From Flavobacteriaceae bacterium (GTDB taxonomy: Bacteria; Bacteroidota; Bacteroidia; Flavobacteriales; Flavobacteriaceae): DNA of 33,980 nt. The notes under the pieces were generated by a model. It saw nothing but the letters and a program-made list of their open reading frames with translations, had not been told where the DNA came from and searched no databases. Both the position numbers and the translations under genes were made by a program. Shown piece after piece: positions 15,577 through 23,080 of this stretch. Location of the stretch: the NCBI GenBank assembly GCA_024644745.1, contig JAHEHF010000032.1:1-33980 (forward strand), in the 5' to 3' direction. Each line of letters starts with the position of its first letter. Within the stretch, counting starts at the first letter, position 1.

Positions 15577-15837
15577 ATGGCTCATAAAAAAGGTGTAGGT
15601 AGTTCTAAGAACGGTAGAGAATCAGAATCGAAACGATTAGGGGTAAAAATCTTTGGTGGCCAAGGTGCTGTTGCAGGTAACATCCTGATCCGTCAGAGAG
15701 GCACCAAACATCATCCAGGTGAAAATGTATATATGGGTAAAGACCATACATTACATGCTCAGGTTGATGGTATCGTAAAGTTCACTAAGAAAAAAGACAA
15801 CAGGTCTTATGTTTCCATTGTACCGATGGAATCGTAA
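15577..15837 (+). CDS. rpmA: 50S ribosomal protein L27
   Basis: The 86-residue product is a full L27: [23 protein letters not shown], then [36 protein letters not shown]27 lies near the peptidyl-transferase centre with its N-terminal tail close to the tRNA ends. The sequence starts directly with MAHKKG, so it lacks the cleavable extension found in Firmicutes. A strong terminator begins 19 bases after the stop. Confidence 0.98.
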   Translation: MAHKKGVGSSKNGRESESKRLGVKIFGGQGAVAGNILIRQRGTKHHPGENVYMGKDHTLHAQVDGIVKFTKKKDNRSYVSIVPMES

Positions 15838-15855
15838 TTCTTAGCAAGTGATTAC

Positions 15856-15885
15856 AAAAAGCCCCTGCAAATGCAGGGGCTTTTT
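15856..15885 (+). terminator. Terminator after rplU-rpmA
   Basis: A 13-bp stem (AAAAAGCCCCTGC / GCAGGGGCTTTTT) with loop AAAT, followed by more T's. It ends the ribosomal operon. Confidence 0.92.
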
Positions 15886-15910
15886 TTATGTCAAAAGATT
15901 TTTGGCATAA

Positions 15911-15943
15911 TTGAGCATTTGTACTTCATAAATTTTATTTTTG
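15911..15943 (+). promoter_or_regulatory. Promoter for the flippase-dut-TPR operon
   Basis: TTG at 15911-15913 and TATTTTTG at 15936-15943 are separated by 22 bases, within the flavobacterial range. The predicted start near 15949 lies 21 bases before the TTG start codon of the flippase gene. Confidence 0.6.
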
Positions 15944-15969
15944 TTTGGATATATCACAAAAATTCAACC

Positions 15970-17430
15970 TTGAGCACATTAAAACGGTTTTTCAGAGATA
16001 CAATCATTTACGGAATCGCCGCCGTTTTGCCAAGAGCCATCAACATTATCCTTGTAAAACTGCATACCAATACCCTGGCATCTGAAAAATATGCCGAAAG
16101 CACCATTTATTTCGTTTACGCTGCTTATTTTAACGCCTTGCTGACCTATGGCATGGAAACAGCCTTCTTCAGGTTCTTTACAAAAGAGCAACAAAAGGGA
16201 AAGGTAATTTCAACGGCTTTTGTAAGCCTGTTCCTGACCACAATGATGTTTATGATGCTCATGCTCGTTTACAGTGATGCCATAGCGGGCTATCTCGGGT
16301 TTTCAAGTGCCCTCCCTTTTCAAATTCTGATACTTGTGACGACTTTTGACACACTCGTAGTGATTCCTTATGCTTTTTTAAGGGTGAACAACAAACCCTT
16401 CAGGTTTACTTTTTTCAAGGTGCTCAACGTATTGATTTTTGCCGTATTTAACCTTTACTTTCTGATGTACGTCCCCTTTGCCCTTGAAAATGATGGTTAT
16501 GTTCCGGGCTTCATAGCCAACAGTTTTTACGAGCATCCCCTGGTTTTGTATATTTTTGTTGCCAATTTTATTGCAAGCCTTTTCACTTTTCTGGTGCTGT
16601 TCCCGATTGTATTCAAATTCAAATTTTCTTTTGACAAAAAGATCTTGTACCAAATGCTGGTTTACGGATTACCCATTATGGTCAGCAGTCTGGCCTACGT
16701 CACCAACGAAAACCTCGACAAACTATTATTAACCCACTACCTTGGTAAAGAGCAAATGGGAGTATATGCCGCCTGTTACAAGCTGGGGGTGTTCATGTCA
16801 CTTTATATCATGGCCTTTAAAATGGGAGCAGAACCCTTTTTCTTTAACCAGGCCAAAGAATCCAACGCGAAACAAACCTATGCGAGGATCCTGACCTGGT
16901 TCATTATTTTCGGGGCCCTGTTCATGATCATCATTGTCGGTTTTATTGACCAGTTCGCAATGCTCCTTTTAGGAAAAGAAGAATATTTCAGTGCCCTGGT
17001 TATTGTGCCCGTCATCCTGCTGGCCAATTTGTTTCTTGGAATCTATTACAACTTCTCTGTCTGGTTTAAATTGACAGACAAAACGAGGTATGGCATGTAT
17101 TTTTCAATTCTGGGTGCCCTACTCACCATAGGGCTGAATATAATCTTCATACCGATCATTGGGTTTATGGCCTCTGCATGGGCCACCCTGGCCACCTATT
17201 CGGCCATGGCAGTGATGAGTTATTTTTATGGAAAAAAATATTATGCGATTCCTTATCCCATGAAAAATATTTTAGTGATTCTGATCATTGCCATTGGACT
17301 GTCATTCCTGTCTTTCAATTATTTCAGGGGAAATCATATTGTATCGGTACTGATCACGATCACTTTTTTAGGAACAATCATTTGGAATCAAAAAACAGAA
17401 ATTAAAAAAATATGGAAAATGTCGTCATAA
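15970..17430 (+). CDS. Polysaccharide biosynthesis protein / lipid-linked oligosaccharide flippase (MATE/MVF superfamily)
   Basis: The 486-residue product has 12 to 14 hydrophobic helices and opens with [22 protein letters not shown], a pattern typical of Wzx-like flippases in flavobacteria. These proteins turn undecaprenyl-linked sugars from the inner to the outer face of the cytoplasmic membrane. The start is TTG at 15970, since upstream codons in the same frame run back through the promoter and terminator; the first in-frame ATG inside the gene (16150) would remove the first two helices. No glycosyltransferase cluster surrounds it. The last 19 bases overlap dut. Confidence 0.85.
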   Translation: MSTLKRFFRDTIIYGIAAVLPRAINIILVKLHTNTLASEKYAESTIYFVYAAYFNALLTYGMETAFFRFFTKEQQKGKVISTAFVSLFLTTMMFMMLMLVYSDAIAGYLGFSSALPFQILILVTTFDTLVVIPYAFLRVNNKPFRFTFFKVLNVLIFAVFNLYFLMYVPFALENDGYVPGFIANSFYEHPLVLYIFVANFIASLFTFLVLFPIVFKFKFSFDKKILYQMLVYGLPIMVSSLAYVTNENLDKLLLTHYLGKEQMGVYAACYKLGVFMSLYIMAFKMGAEPFFFNQAKESNAKQTYARILTWFIIFGALFMIIIVGFIDQFAMLLLGKEEYFSALVIVPVILLANLFLGIYYNFSVWFKLTDKTRYGMYFSILGALLTIGLNIIFIPIIGFMASAWATLATYSAMAVMSYFYGKKYYAIPYPMKNILVILIIAIGLSFLSFNYFRGNHIVSVLITITFLGTIIWNQKTEIKKIWKMSS

Positions 17431-17852
17431 AGATTATCAATAAGTCAAACCATCCTACTCCTTCATACGAAACAGACGCTTCAGCCGGGATGGATCTCAG
17501 GGCCAATATTGAAAATGCGGTTGTGCTCAAACCACTGGAGAGAGCCATCATCAAAACAGGCCTGTTCATCGCCTTGCCAAAAGGTTTTGAGGCCCAGGTG
17601 AGGCCACGAAGCGGTCTTGCAGCCAAATTTGGGATCAGTGTTCTGAATTCGCCGGGTACGATCGATGCAGATTACAGGGGTGAGATCGGTGTAATTCTGG
17701 TCAATTTGTCGAATGAGATTTTCACGATAAACGATGGTGACAGGATCGCTCAAATGATAATTGCCAGGTACGCGCATACTAAATGGGAGGAAGTAAACGT
17801 TCTAGATGAGACCAAACGCGGAAAAGGCGGATTTGGCAGTACCGGAATTTAA
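17412..17852 (+). CDS. dut: Deoxyuridine triphosphate nucleotidohydrolase (dUTPase)
   Basis: The 146-residue product carries all five trimeric dUTPase motifs in order: [44 protein letters not shown], and the C-terminal arm [10 protein letters not shown] that closes over the substrate. It splits dUTP to dUMP and pyrophosphate, keeping uracil out of DNA and feeding dTMP synthesis. The ATG lies 19 bases inside the end of the flippase gene, so the two are coupled. A TPR-protein gene follows after 21 bases. Confidence 0.97.
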   Translation: MENVVIKIINKSNHPTPSYETDASAGMDLRANIENAVVLKPLERAIIKTGLFIALPKGFEAQVRPRSGLAAKFGISVLNSPGTIDADYRGEIGVILVNLSNEIFTINDGDRIAQMIIARYAHTKWEEVNVLDETKRGKGGFGSTGI

Positions 17853-17873
17853 TCGATTGAGAACCTTTAAAAA

Positions 17874-18752
17874 ATGCCTCTTGTGAATATTATTAAATAC
17901 ATCTTTATATTTTGTTTTGTATTTGGCTATGCCCAGGATAAGGGTAATGAAAAATTTCTCGCCGCATCTAATGAGGCCTGCGAATGTATTTCAAAGATTG
18001 CTACAGACAGTGAAGCCAAGAATGAGCAGATCAAAAAATGTATCGGTTTATCTCTTAAAAATTTGGATCAGATTGAGAATGTTTCAGCTGAAAAAAGTGC
18101 CGAACTTAACTACAAAAATATTGAGAATTTCCTGGTACAGAACTGTGGTTCCTTAAAAAGCATTGCTTTTAGTGAGAACAGAAAATTCAAGTACGCTTCA
18201 TCAGATAACGTACTCGCCCAGCTGGCCTATGACGACGGAATGGATTATCTCAATGAGGAGGATTATGAGAATGCCATTATTAAATTCACCAAAGCGGTGA
18301 CGATTGACGAAAAATTTGCCTTTGCCTGGGATAACCTGGGTATCAGCCACAGAAAAAACCAACAATATGACAAGGCTATTGATGCCTATCTCAAATCATT
18401 GGAAATTTATCCTGAAGGAAGACTTCCCTTGTTGAATATTGCTATCGCATATAATCTGAACAAGGACTACCCTGAGGCCATTCATTATTATAAAAGATTT
18501 ATCAGCATCTATGCTGAAGATCCCGAAGGATATTACGGGCTTGGCCTGATCCTATACACACAGGATCAGCAAGAGGAAGGCCTGGATAATCTCATCAGGG
18601 CCTATACCATTTATACGGCTCAAAATTCACCTTACCGTGCTGATGCCGCGAAAAAAATCGGTTATATGTACAAGGACCTCAAGAACCAGGATAAGTTAGA
18701 GGTTTTCAATAAGGTAGCCGATAAATACAATCTGAAGGTTCAGAACAATTAA
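17874..18752 (+). CDS. Exported tetratricopeptide-repeat protein
   Basis: The 292-residue product has a hydrophobic N-terminal signal (about residues 5-20, ending GYAQ), a Cys-containing region (NEACECISKI, then Cys near 56 and 91) and TPR units from about residue 115 to 260, for example AYDDGMDYLNEEDYENAIIKF and AWDNLGISHRKNQQYDKAIDAYLKSLEIYP. The signal cleavage site resembles signal peptidase I (Ala-Gln). TPRs form protein-binding superhelices, so this is probably a periplasmic scaffold; its partner is unknown. Its stop codon overlaps that of the converging LysE-type gene by sharing TTAA. Confidence 0.85.
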   Translation: MPLVNIIKYIFIFCFVFGYAQDKGNEKFLAASNEACECISKIATDSEAKNEQIKKCIGLSLKNLDQIENVSAEKSAELNYKNIENFLVQNCGSLKSIAFSENRKFKYASSDNVLAQLAYDDGMDYLNEEDYENAIIKFTKAVTIDEKFAFAWDNLGISHRKNQQYDKAIDAYLKSLEIYPEGRLPLLNIAIAYNLNKDYPEAIHYYKRFISIYAEDPEGYYGLGLILYTQDQQEEGLDNLIRAYTIYTAQNSPYRADAAKKIGYMYKDLKNQDKLEVFNKVADKYNLKVQNN

Positions 18753-19426
18753 CGATCTCGGTGTTCAAAAACGTTGTCAATTTTATCCTTGGTCTTTTCA
18801 GGCAGATAACGCTTGGTGGCAAGAATGATTCCGAAAAGGATAAAAAATATACCTAAAGCATTTCTTATTTTTCTCAGCACAACCGGCGTCAACTTTTTTT
18901 TGAGTTGCTTTGCGGCCACAATTTTGATCAAATCCGTAATCAGGAAGGCAATCACAACGAGCAGGAAATAATTGAATATCTTTCCTGAATCCATCTGAAA
19001 ATTCGAACTTACTGCGATCACAACGGCGAGCCAGAAGGCAAGAACACCAAAATTGATCGAGTTCAACAGAAAACCCTTAAAGAAGAGTCCTACATAATTA
19101 TTGCTTTCAACAACAACCAGATCCTCATCGGTTATGATCTTCTTTGTTTTTTTGTAGAAGATGGTATAGAGCCCATAGGCAACAAGTATCAATCCTCCGA
19201 TCATGAACACCCTCGGATCATCCTGTATTTTTCTTAGAATCTTGAGACTTCCATAATAGGAAATTGAAATAAACATGATATCTGCAAGTACGACCCCGAA
19301 ATCAAAGATCAGCGCAGCACGAACGCCTTTGGTAATGCTGGTTTCGATCAATGTAAAAAAAACGGGACCCACCATAAAGGCCAGTCCGAATCCTAATAAT
19401 ATTGCATTGATGTATTCACTGATCAT
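18749..19426 (-). CDS. LysE/RhtB family exporter
   Basis: The 225-residue product has about six membrane helices and the family opening LLGFGLAFMVGPVFFTLIETSITKGVRAAL, with the conserved GPVF turn. Members export amino acids or other small amines across the inner membrane. The linker between helices 3 and 4 is acidic. It follows the PaaE-like reductase gene by 29 bases on the same strand and is probably cotranscribed with it, though no functional link is obvious. The 3' end overlaps the TPR gene by four bases. Confidence 0.88.
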   Translation of the reverse strand: MISEYINAILLGFGLAFMVGPVFFTLIETSITKGVRAALIFDFGVVLADIMFISISYYGSLKILRKIQDDPRVFMIGGLILVAYGLYTIFYKKTKKIITDEDLVVVESNNYVGLFFKGFLLNSINFGVLAFWLAVVIAVSSNFQMDSGKIFNYFLLVVIAFLITDLIKIVAAKQLKKKLTPVVLRKIRNALGIFFILFGIILATKRYLPEKTKDKIDNVFEHRDR

Positions 19427-19455
19427 GGTACACGTTTTAGATTGATCAAAACAAC

Positions 19456-20508
19456 TTATACGTCATCATAATCAATTTTAAGCGTTGGTGTGGTCGGATG
19501 CGCCTGGCAGGTCAAAATCAGGCCCTCCGCAATTTCATCTTCATCTAAGATAGTATTTTTTTCCATCACAGCCGTTCCCTCAGTCACTCTGGCAAGACAA
19601 CTGCTGCATACCCCGCCCTGACATGAATAAGGAGCATCCAGTCCTTTGGCCAGCGCAGCATCAAGAATCAGTTCATCCATTCTCATTTCAAAACTCGTCT
19701 CCTCATCATCTAAAACAATACTGATCAAGGAATTTCCATGAAGGGATTTTTTAATTTCCTTTTTATAAGAAGTGCTGGTAAACAGTTCAAACTTGATCTG
19801 ATCCTCTTTTACTCCCCTCTTTACAAGAATTTTCTGAACATTGTTGATCATCTCCTCCGGTCCGCATAAGAAATACTCGTCAAAGGAAGTCTTTGCATAT
19901 TGCTTCTTGAACAGACCTTTTACAAGACTTGAATCAATCCTGCCAAACATAGCCTTGTCACTGATGATCTGGCTGAAAACATAATGAACCGTCAGTCTGT
20001 TGCCAAAAGCGGAAACAAGGTCATCAAGCTCACCTTTAAAAATTGTTTTGCCGCTCGATTTGCTTCCGTAAACCAGCACGAAACGACTGTCTTTTTCTTC
20101 TTCAAGCACCGCCTTTATCATCGAAATCACGGGCGTAATGCCACTCCCTGCAGCAAAAGCCATGTAATTCTTTTTGTTCCCTGGCGACGTCTCCAGTACA
20201 AATCGGCCCTCGGGGGCTGCTACCTCCAAAGTACTGCCGATTTTCAATTCACGATTGGCATAATGGGAGAATCTTCCTTTGTCTACCTCCTTGATGGCAA
20301 CTCTCAACTCTCCGTTTGAGGGAGATGAACATATCGAATAGGACCTTCTGAGCAGACTGCCCTGCAATTCGGCCTCAATAGTGATGTACTGACCCGGTAT
20401 AAAACGGAATTCCTTTTTTAAATGCTCGGGAATCTCAAATGCGACCGAAACCGCATCAATGGTTTCCTTTCTGATCTCCTTTACCTGGAGTTTGTAAAAT
20501 ATTGACAT
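19456..20508 (-). CDS. Flavin-dependent 2Fe-2S oxidoreductase, PaaE/ferredoxin-NADP reductase type
   Basis: The 350-residue product has three modules: an FAD-binding domain (about 1-105) with RRSYSICSSP; an NAD(P)-binding domain (about 110-235) with AAGSGITPVISM and an FLCGPEEMI motif; and a plant-type 2Fe-2S ferredoxin domain (about 262-350) with YSCQGGVCSSC and a fourth cysteine in LTCQA. It passes electrons from NAD(P)H through FAD to the cluster and then to a partner. It resembles PaaE of phenylacetyl-CoA epoxidase, but no paaABCD genes are in the window, so the partner is unknown; stand-alone copies are common in flavobacteria. A -7 box lies 20 bases upstream. Confidence 0.9.
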   Translation of the reverse strand: MSIFYKLQVKEIRKETIDAVSVAFEIPEHLKKEFRFIPGQYITIEAELQGSLLRRSYSICSSPSNGELRVAIKEVDKGRFSHYANRELKIGSTLEVAAPEGRFVLETSPGNKKNYMAFAAGSGITPVISMIKAVLEEEKDSRFVLVYGSKSSGKTIFKGELDDLVSAFGNRLTVHYVFSQIISDKAMFGRIDSSLVKGLFKKQYAKTSFDEYFLCGPEEMINNVQKILVKRGVKEDQIKFELFTSTSYKKEIKKSLHGNSLISIVLDDEETSFEMRMDELILDAALAKGLDAPYSCQGGVCSSCLARVTEGTAVMEKNTILDEDEIAEGLILTCQAHPTTPTLKIDYDDV

Positions 20509-20527
20509 TAAAGCGAATTAATTTCTG

Positions 20528-20535
20528 CAAAAATA
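20528..20535 (-). promoter_or_regulatory. Promoter -7 box for the reductase-LysE pair
   Basis: The minus strand reads TATTTTTG. The predicted start near 20522 gives a 14-base leader before the ATG at 20508. Confidence 0.6.
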
Positions 20536-20570
20536 CAAAATTGTTTGACCAAAAAAGAAGGATTTAAATC

Positions 20571-21008
20571 CTAATGGTGCTTGGATATCTGATCCGAAAG
20601 TTCGTTACCGTCTTTGTCTTCGTAGGGAAAGAATTCTTTTAGTTTTTCCCCGGCATGAAGAATCCCCTTGACCAATCCTTCATCATGGTTTCCTTTTATA
20701 AATTCATCGAGTACTTCGGCCTTGATACTCTCCCAGAAATCGACGGGAACTACTTTATCTATGCCTTCATCTCCAATGATGGCGAAGCGATGGTCATCTA
20801 CCGCAACATAAAAAAGGACTCCGTTTTTAAATTTGGTCTTGTTCATACCCAATAAAAAGAATACTTCCTCAGCCCTTTCCATCGGGTCCTTCTTCAGGTT
20901 TTTTTCCAAATGTACCCGAATCTCTCCTGAAGTATTCAATTCAGCTTCACAAATGGCATCAACCACCCGCTGCTCCTGCTCGTCATTTAAAAAATTTTCT
21001 ACTTGCAT
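20571..21008 (-). CDS. TPM domain protein
   Basis: The 145-residue product is a single TPM domain: VVDAICEAELNTSGEIRVHLE near the N terminus, then GVLFYVAVDDHRFAIIGDEGIDKVV, and a C-terminal helix with LVKGILHAGEKLKEFFP. There is no signal peptide or membrane helix, so it is predicted to be cytoplasmic or loosely attached. TPM domains have been linked to membrane-complex repair and to acid phosphatase activity in plants; the bacterial role is unknown. It follows lemA by 47 bases. Many related clusters have a second, membrane-anchored TPM gene, which is not present here. Confidence 0.88.
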   Translation of the reverse strand: MQVENFLNDEQEQRVVDAICEAELNTSGEIRVHLEKNLKKDPMERAEEVFFLLGMNKTKFKNGVLFYVAVDDHRFAIIGDEGIDKVVPVDFWESIKAEVLDEFIKGNHDEGLVKGILHAGEKLKEFFPYEDKDGNELSDQISKHH

Positions 21009-21055
21009 GACTATGTTTAGATCAAAAATCAGCCAGGGCTAAAGGCCCGAACCAT

Positions 21056-21646
21056 TTAGTTAAAATCAACAGTAGGCGCCTGCTCACTGCCTTCGGCAGC
21101 CTGAAACAGGGCCATGGGATCAAAGTTCAGGAATCCTGCCACAAAGGATGCAGGAAACTTTCTAATGTACACATTGTAGTCTTTTGCGGTCATGTTGAAT
21201 CGGTTTCTTTCAACATTGATTCTGTTTTCAGTGCCTTCGAGCTGGCTTTGTAATTCAAGAAAATTCTGATTGGCTTTCAGGTCAGGATACCTTTCAACCA
21301 CCACCATCAATCTGCTGAGTGCCCCCGAAAGATTGTTTTGTGATTCCTGAAACGCCGCCATCTGCTCTGGGGTTATATTGCTCGGATCGATGGTTGTCTT
21401 GGTAGCATTTGCCCTGGCCTGTATTACACTTTCCAGCGTCTCTTTTTCAAAATCAGCATATCCCTTCACAGTGTTGACCAGATTGGGAATAAGATCAGAC
21501 CTTCTCTGATATGCACTCTCAACATTGGCCCATTGGGTCTTTGCTGTTTCCTGCTTTTCAACCATGGTATTGTTCAATCCAACACCCCATCTAAAAATTC
21601 CTATAACAATAACGACAATAACAATTAAGGGAAGCCATTTTTTCAT
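21056..21646 (-). CDS. LemA family protein
   Basis: The 196-residue product starts with a membrane helix (about residues 4-24) and continues as a helical LemA domain: NNTMVEKQETAKTQWANVES, QRRSDLIPNLVNTVKGY, an alanine-rich helix, and the family ending RNRFNMTAKDYNVYIRKFPASFVAGF. The domain should face the periplasm. LemA proteins are widespread and often sit beside TPM genes, as here; their function is not settled. The merR-like gene precedes it by 11 bases, so it belongs to a four-gene operon with the M23 peptidase. Confidence 0.92.
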   Translation of the reverse strand: MKKWLPLIVIVVIVIGIFRWGVGLNNTMVEKQETAKTQWANVESAYQRRSDLIPNLVNTVKGYADFEKETLESVIQARANATKTTIDPSNITPEQMAAFQESQNNLSGALSRLMVVVERYPDLKANQNFLELQSQLEGTENRINVERNRFNMTAKDYNVYIRKFPASFVAGFLNFDPMALFQAAEGSEQAPTVDFN

Positions 21647-21657
21647 GATGTTCTATT

Positions 21658-21987
21658 TTAAAGTTGATTTTTAATTTCTATAAGTTCATTTTTAATCTCT
21701 TCGAGCCTCATGATAATCTTGTGCTTGGAAAATACCTCATCGGGTTTTTCCTTCAGCTTGTTCTTGGCTCCTTCAAGGGTAAATCCTTTTTCCTTCACCA
21801 GAAAATAGATCATTTTCAGGTTTTCAAGATCCTCCGGGGTAAACAGCCTGTTGCCCTTTTTATTCTTTTTGGGCTTGAGAATGTCAAATTCATTTTCCCA
21901 AAACCTGATCAGAGATGTATTGACACCAAATGCCTTGGCAACTTCTCCAATTTTATAATATCGTTTATCCGGCAGGTTTATTTGCAT
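21658..21987 (-). CDS. MerR family transcriptional regulator
   Basis: The 109-residue product has the MerR winged-helix start YYKIGEVAKAFGVNTSLIRFWENEFDIL followed by GNRLFTPEDLENLKMIYFLVKEKGFTLEGAKNKL, then a short helix likely to dimerise. It lacks cysteines and has no effector domain, so it is not a metal sensor of the MerR/CueR type. Its ATG overlaps the peptidase stop (TAATG), showing translational coupling. It may act on its own operon, but no dyad with MerR spacing was found there. Confidence 0.9.
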   Translation of the reverse strand: MQINLPDKRYYKIGEVAKAFGVNTSLIRFWENEFDILKPKKNKKGNRLFTPEDLENLKMIYFLVKEKGFTLEGAKNKLKEKPDEVFSKHKIIMRLEEIKNELIEIKNQL

Positions 21988-22958
21988 TAGTCTAGAGATT
22001 GTCCTTCTTGTGAAGCCATTTTTAACATTTCCTGAAATTCTCTGGGTGACAGATCTCCGTAATAAAAATTGATCGGATTTACTGGTTGCCCGTTATAGTG
22101 TACCTCGTAATGAAGATGGGGTGCCTGTGACCTGCCAGAGCTTCCTACGTATCCAATTAGGTCTCCCCTTTTGACCTTTCTGCCTCTCTTGACATTGTAT
22201 TTCGACAGGTGGGCATAAAGGGTCACGTACCCAAAACCATGGTCGATCCTGATGTGTCTTCCGAAGCCGGAAGCATTACTGTCTGCCCTGATCACCTTTC
22301 CATTGCCCGTTGCGTAAACAGGAGTCCCCTGGGGTGAGGTAAAATCCATCCCTTTATGTCTTTTTCTGGCCTTGGTAAAAGGATCGAGCCTCCAACCAAA
22401 ACCGGAAGCCATTCTTGTCAGGTCCTGCTTGCTCACCGGCTGAATGGCCGGTATCGAGGCCAGCAGTTCTTCTTTGTCTTTAGCCAGATTGATGATCTCA
22501 TCCAGTGACTTCGACTGCACATAAAGTTGCTTTGAAAGAATGTCAAGGTTCCTGGTGGCATCAATGATCATTTGGGAATTATCAAAACCTTCCATTGATT
22601 TGTAACGGTTGACCCCTCCAAAACCTGCCTTCCTCTGTTCATCCGGAATCGGATTTGCTTCAAAATAAGTGCGGTAAATATTGTTATCCCGTCTTTGAAT
22701 ACCTTCCAACACCTCCTGGGTCCGGGCAATTTTCTTATTGAGCAATTCATAGTGCAATTTCATGTTCTCAAGCTCTCTATTCAGCACTTTCTGCTTAGGA
22801 GACTCGACAAACTGGTACATCATGAAAACCATCAAACCACCCATCATTGCCGAAGCTACAAGAAAAACCACGGTCTGCCTGAATTTATCTCTTTTTCTAA
22901 GCTCTATTTTCCGGTAAGATAAGGTATCTGAATCGTAATAATATTTTACCTTCGCCAT
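21987..22958 (-). CDS. Membrane-anchored M23 family peptidase (LytM domain)
   Basis: From the ATG at 22958 the product is 323 residues. It has a transmembrane helix (about 31-50), a coiled-coil region (about 55-85), and a C-terminal M23 domain with zinc ligands His201 and Asp205 in RKRHKGMDF and His281/His283 in HLHYEV. M23 enzymes cut peptidoglycan cross-links; a protein of this layout acts in the periplasm on the wall. Upstream codons in frame from 23018 include promoter sequence and are rejected as the start. It heads an operon with merR-, lemA- and TPM-type genes, and is divergent from alaS. Confidence 0.92.
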   Translation of the reverse strand: MAKVKYYYDSDTLSYRKIELRKRDKFRQTVVFLVASAMMGGLMVFMMYQFVESPKQKVLNRELENMKLHYELLNKKIARTQEVLEGIQRRDNNIYRTYFEANPIPDEQRKAGFGGVNRYKSMEGFDNSQMIIDATRNLDILSKQLYVQSKSLDEIINLAKDKEELLASIPAIQPVSKQDLTRMASGFGWRLDPFTKARKRHKGMDFTSPQGTPVYATGNGKVIRADSNASGFGRHIRIDHGFGYVTLYAHLSKYNVKRGRKVKRGDLIGYVGSSGRSQAPHLHYEVHYNGQPVNPINFYYGDLSPREFQEMLKMASQEGQSLD

Positions 22959-22972
22959 AATTATAATTATAC

Positions 22973-22980
22973 TATTTTTG
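22973..22980 (+). promoter_or_regulatory. Possible -7 box for alaS
   Basis: TATTTTTG matches TAnnTTTG, with a predicted start near 22986 and a leader of about 95 bases. It lies only 15 bases from the opposite start codon at 22958. No -33 match is visible. Confidence 0.4.
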
Positions 22981-23015
22981 CAACCAAACAAAGCCTGTAT
23001 CAGTTGCACGAAAAA

Positions 23016-23023
23016 CAAATTTA
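23016..23023 (-). promoter_or_regulatory. Promoter -7 box for the M23 peptidase operon
   Basis: The minus strand reads TAAATTTG. The predicted start near 23010 gives a leader of about 52 bases before the ATG at 22958. It overlaps the leader of alaS on the other strand. Confidence 0.5.
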
Positions 23024-23080
23024 CAATTTTTTTTTATCACTGATATATATCTTTCAGATATCGCTTTTAATTATTTTTTT

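Noticed and set aside
15318-15585. Ala/Phe/Gly-rich frames on the minus strand opposite the rplU tail
   Set aside because: They reflect the repeated Lys/Ala codons of the L21 tail read backwards; no start context and no homology.
15871-15969. Longer start for the flippase gene from an ATG at 15871
   Set aside because: That ATG and the codons after it lie within the terminator stem and the promoter; the TTG at 15970 fits the family start.
19456-20508. Phenylacetate degradation locus
   Set aside because: Only a PaaE-like reductase is present; no paaABCD or other pathway genes are in the window.
22959-23018. Longer start for the M23 peptidase from 23018
   Set aside because: The added residues would be read from the divergent promoter region and have no match to the family; MAKVKYYYDSDTLSYRK is the natural opening.
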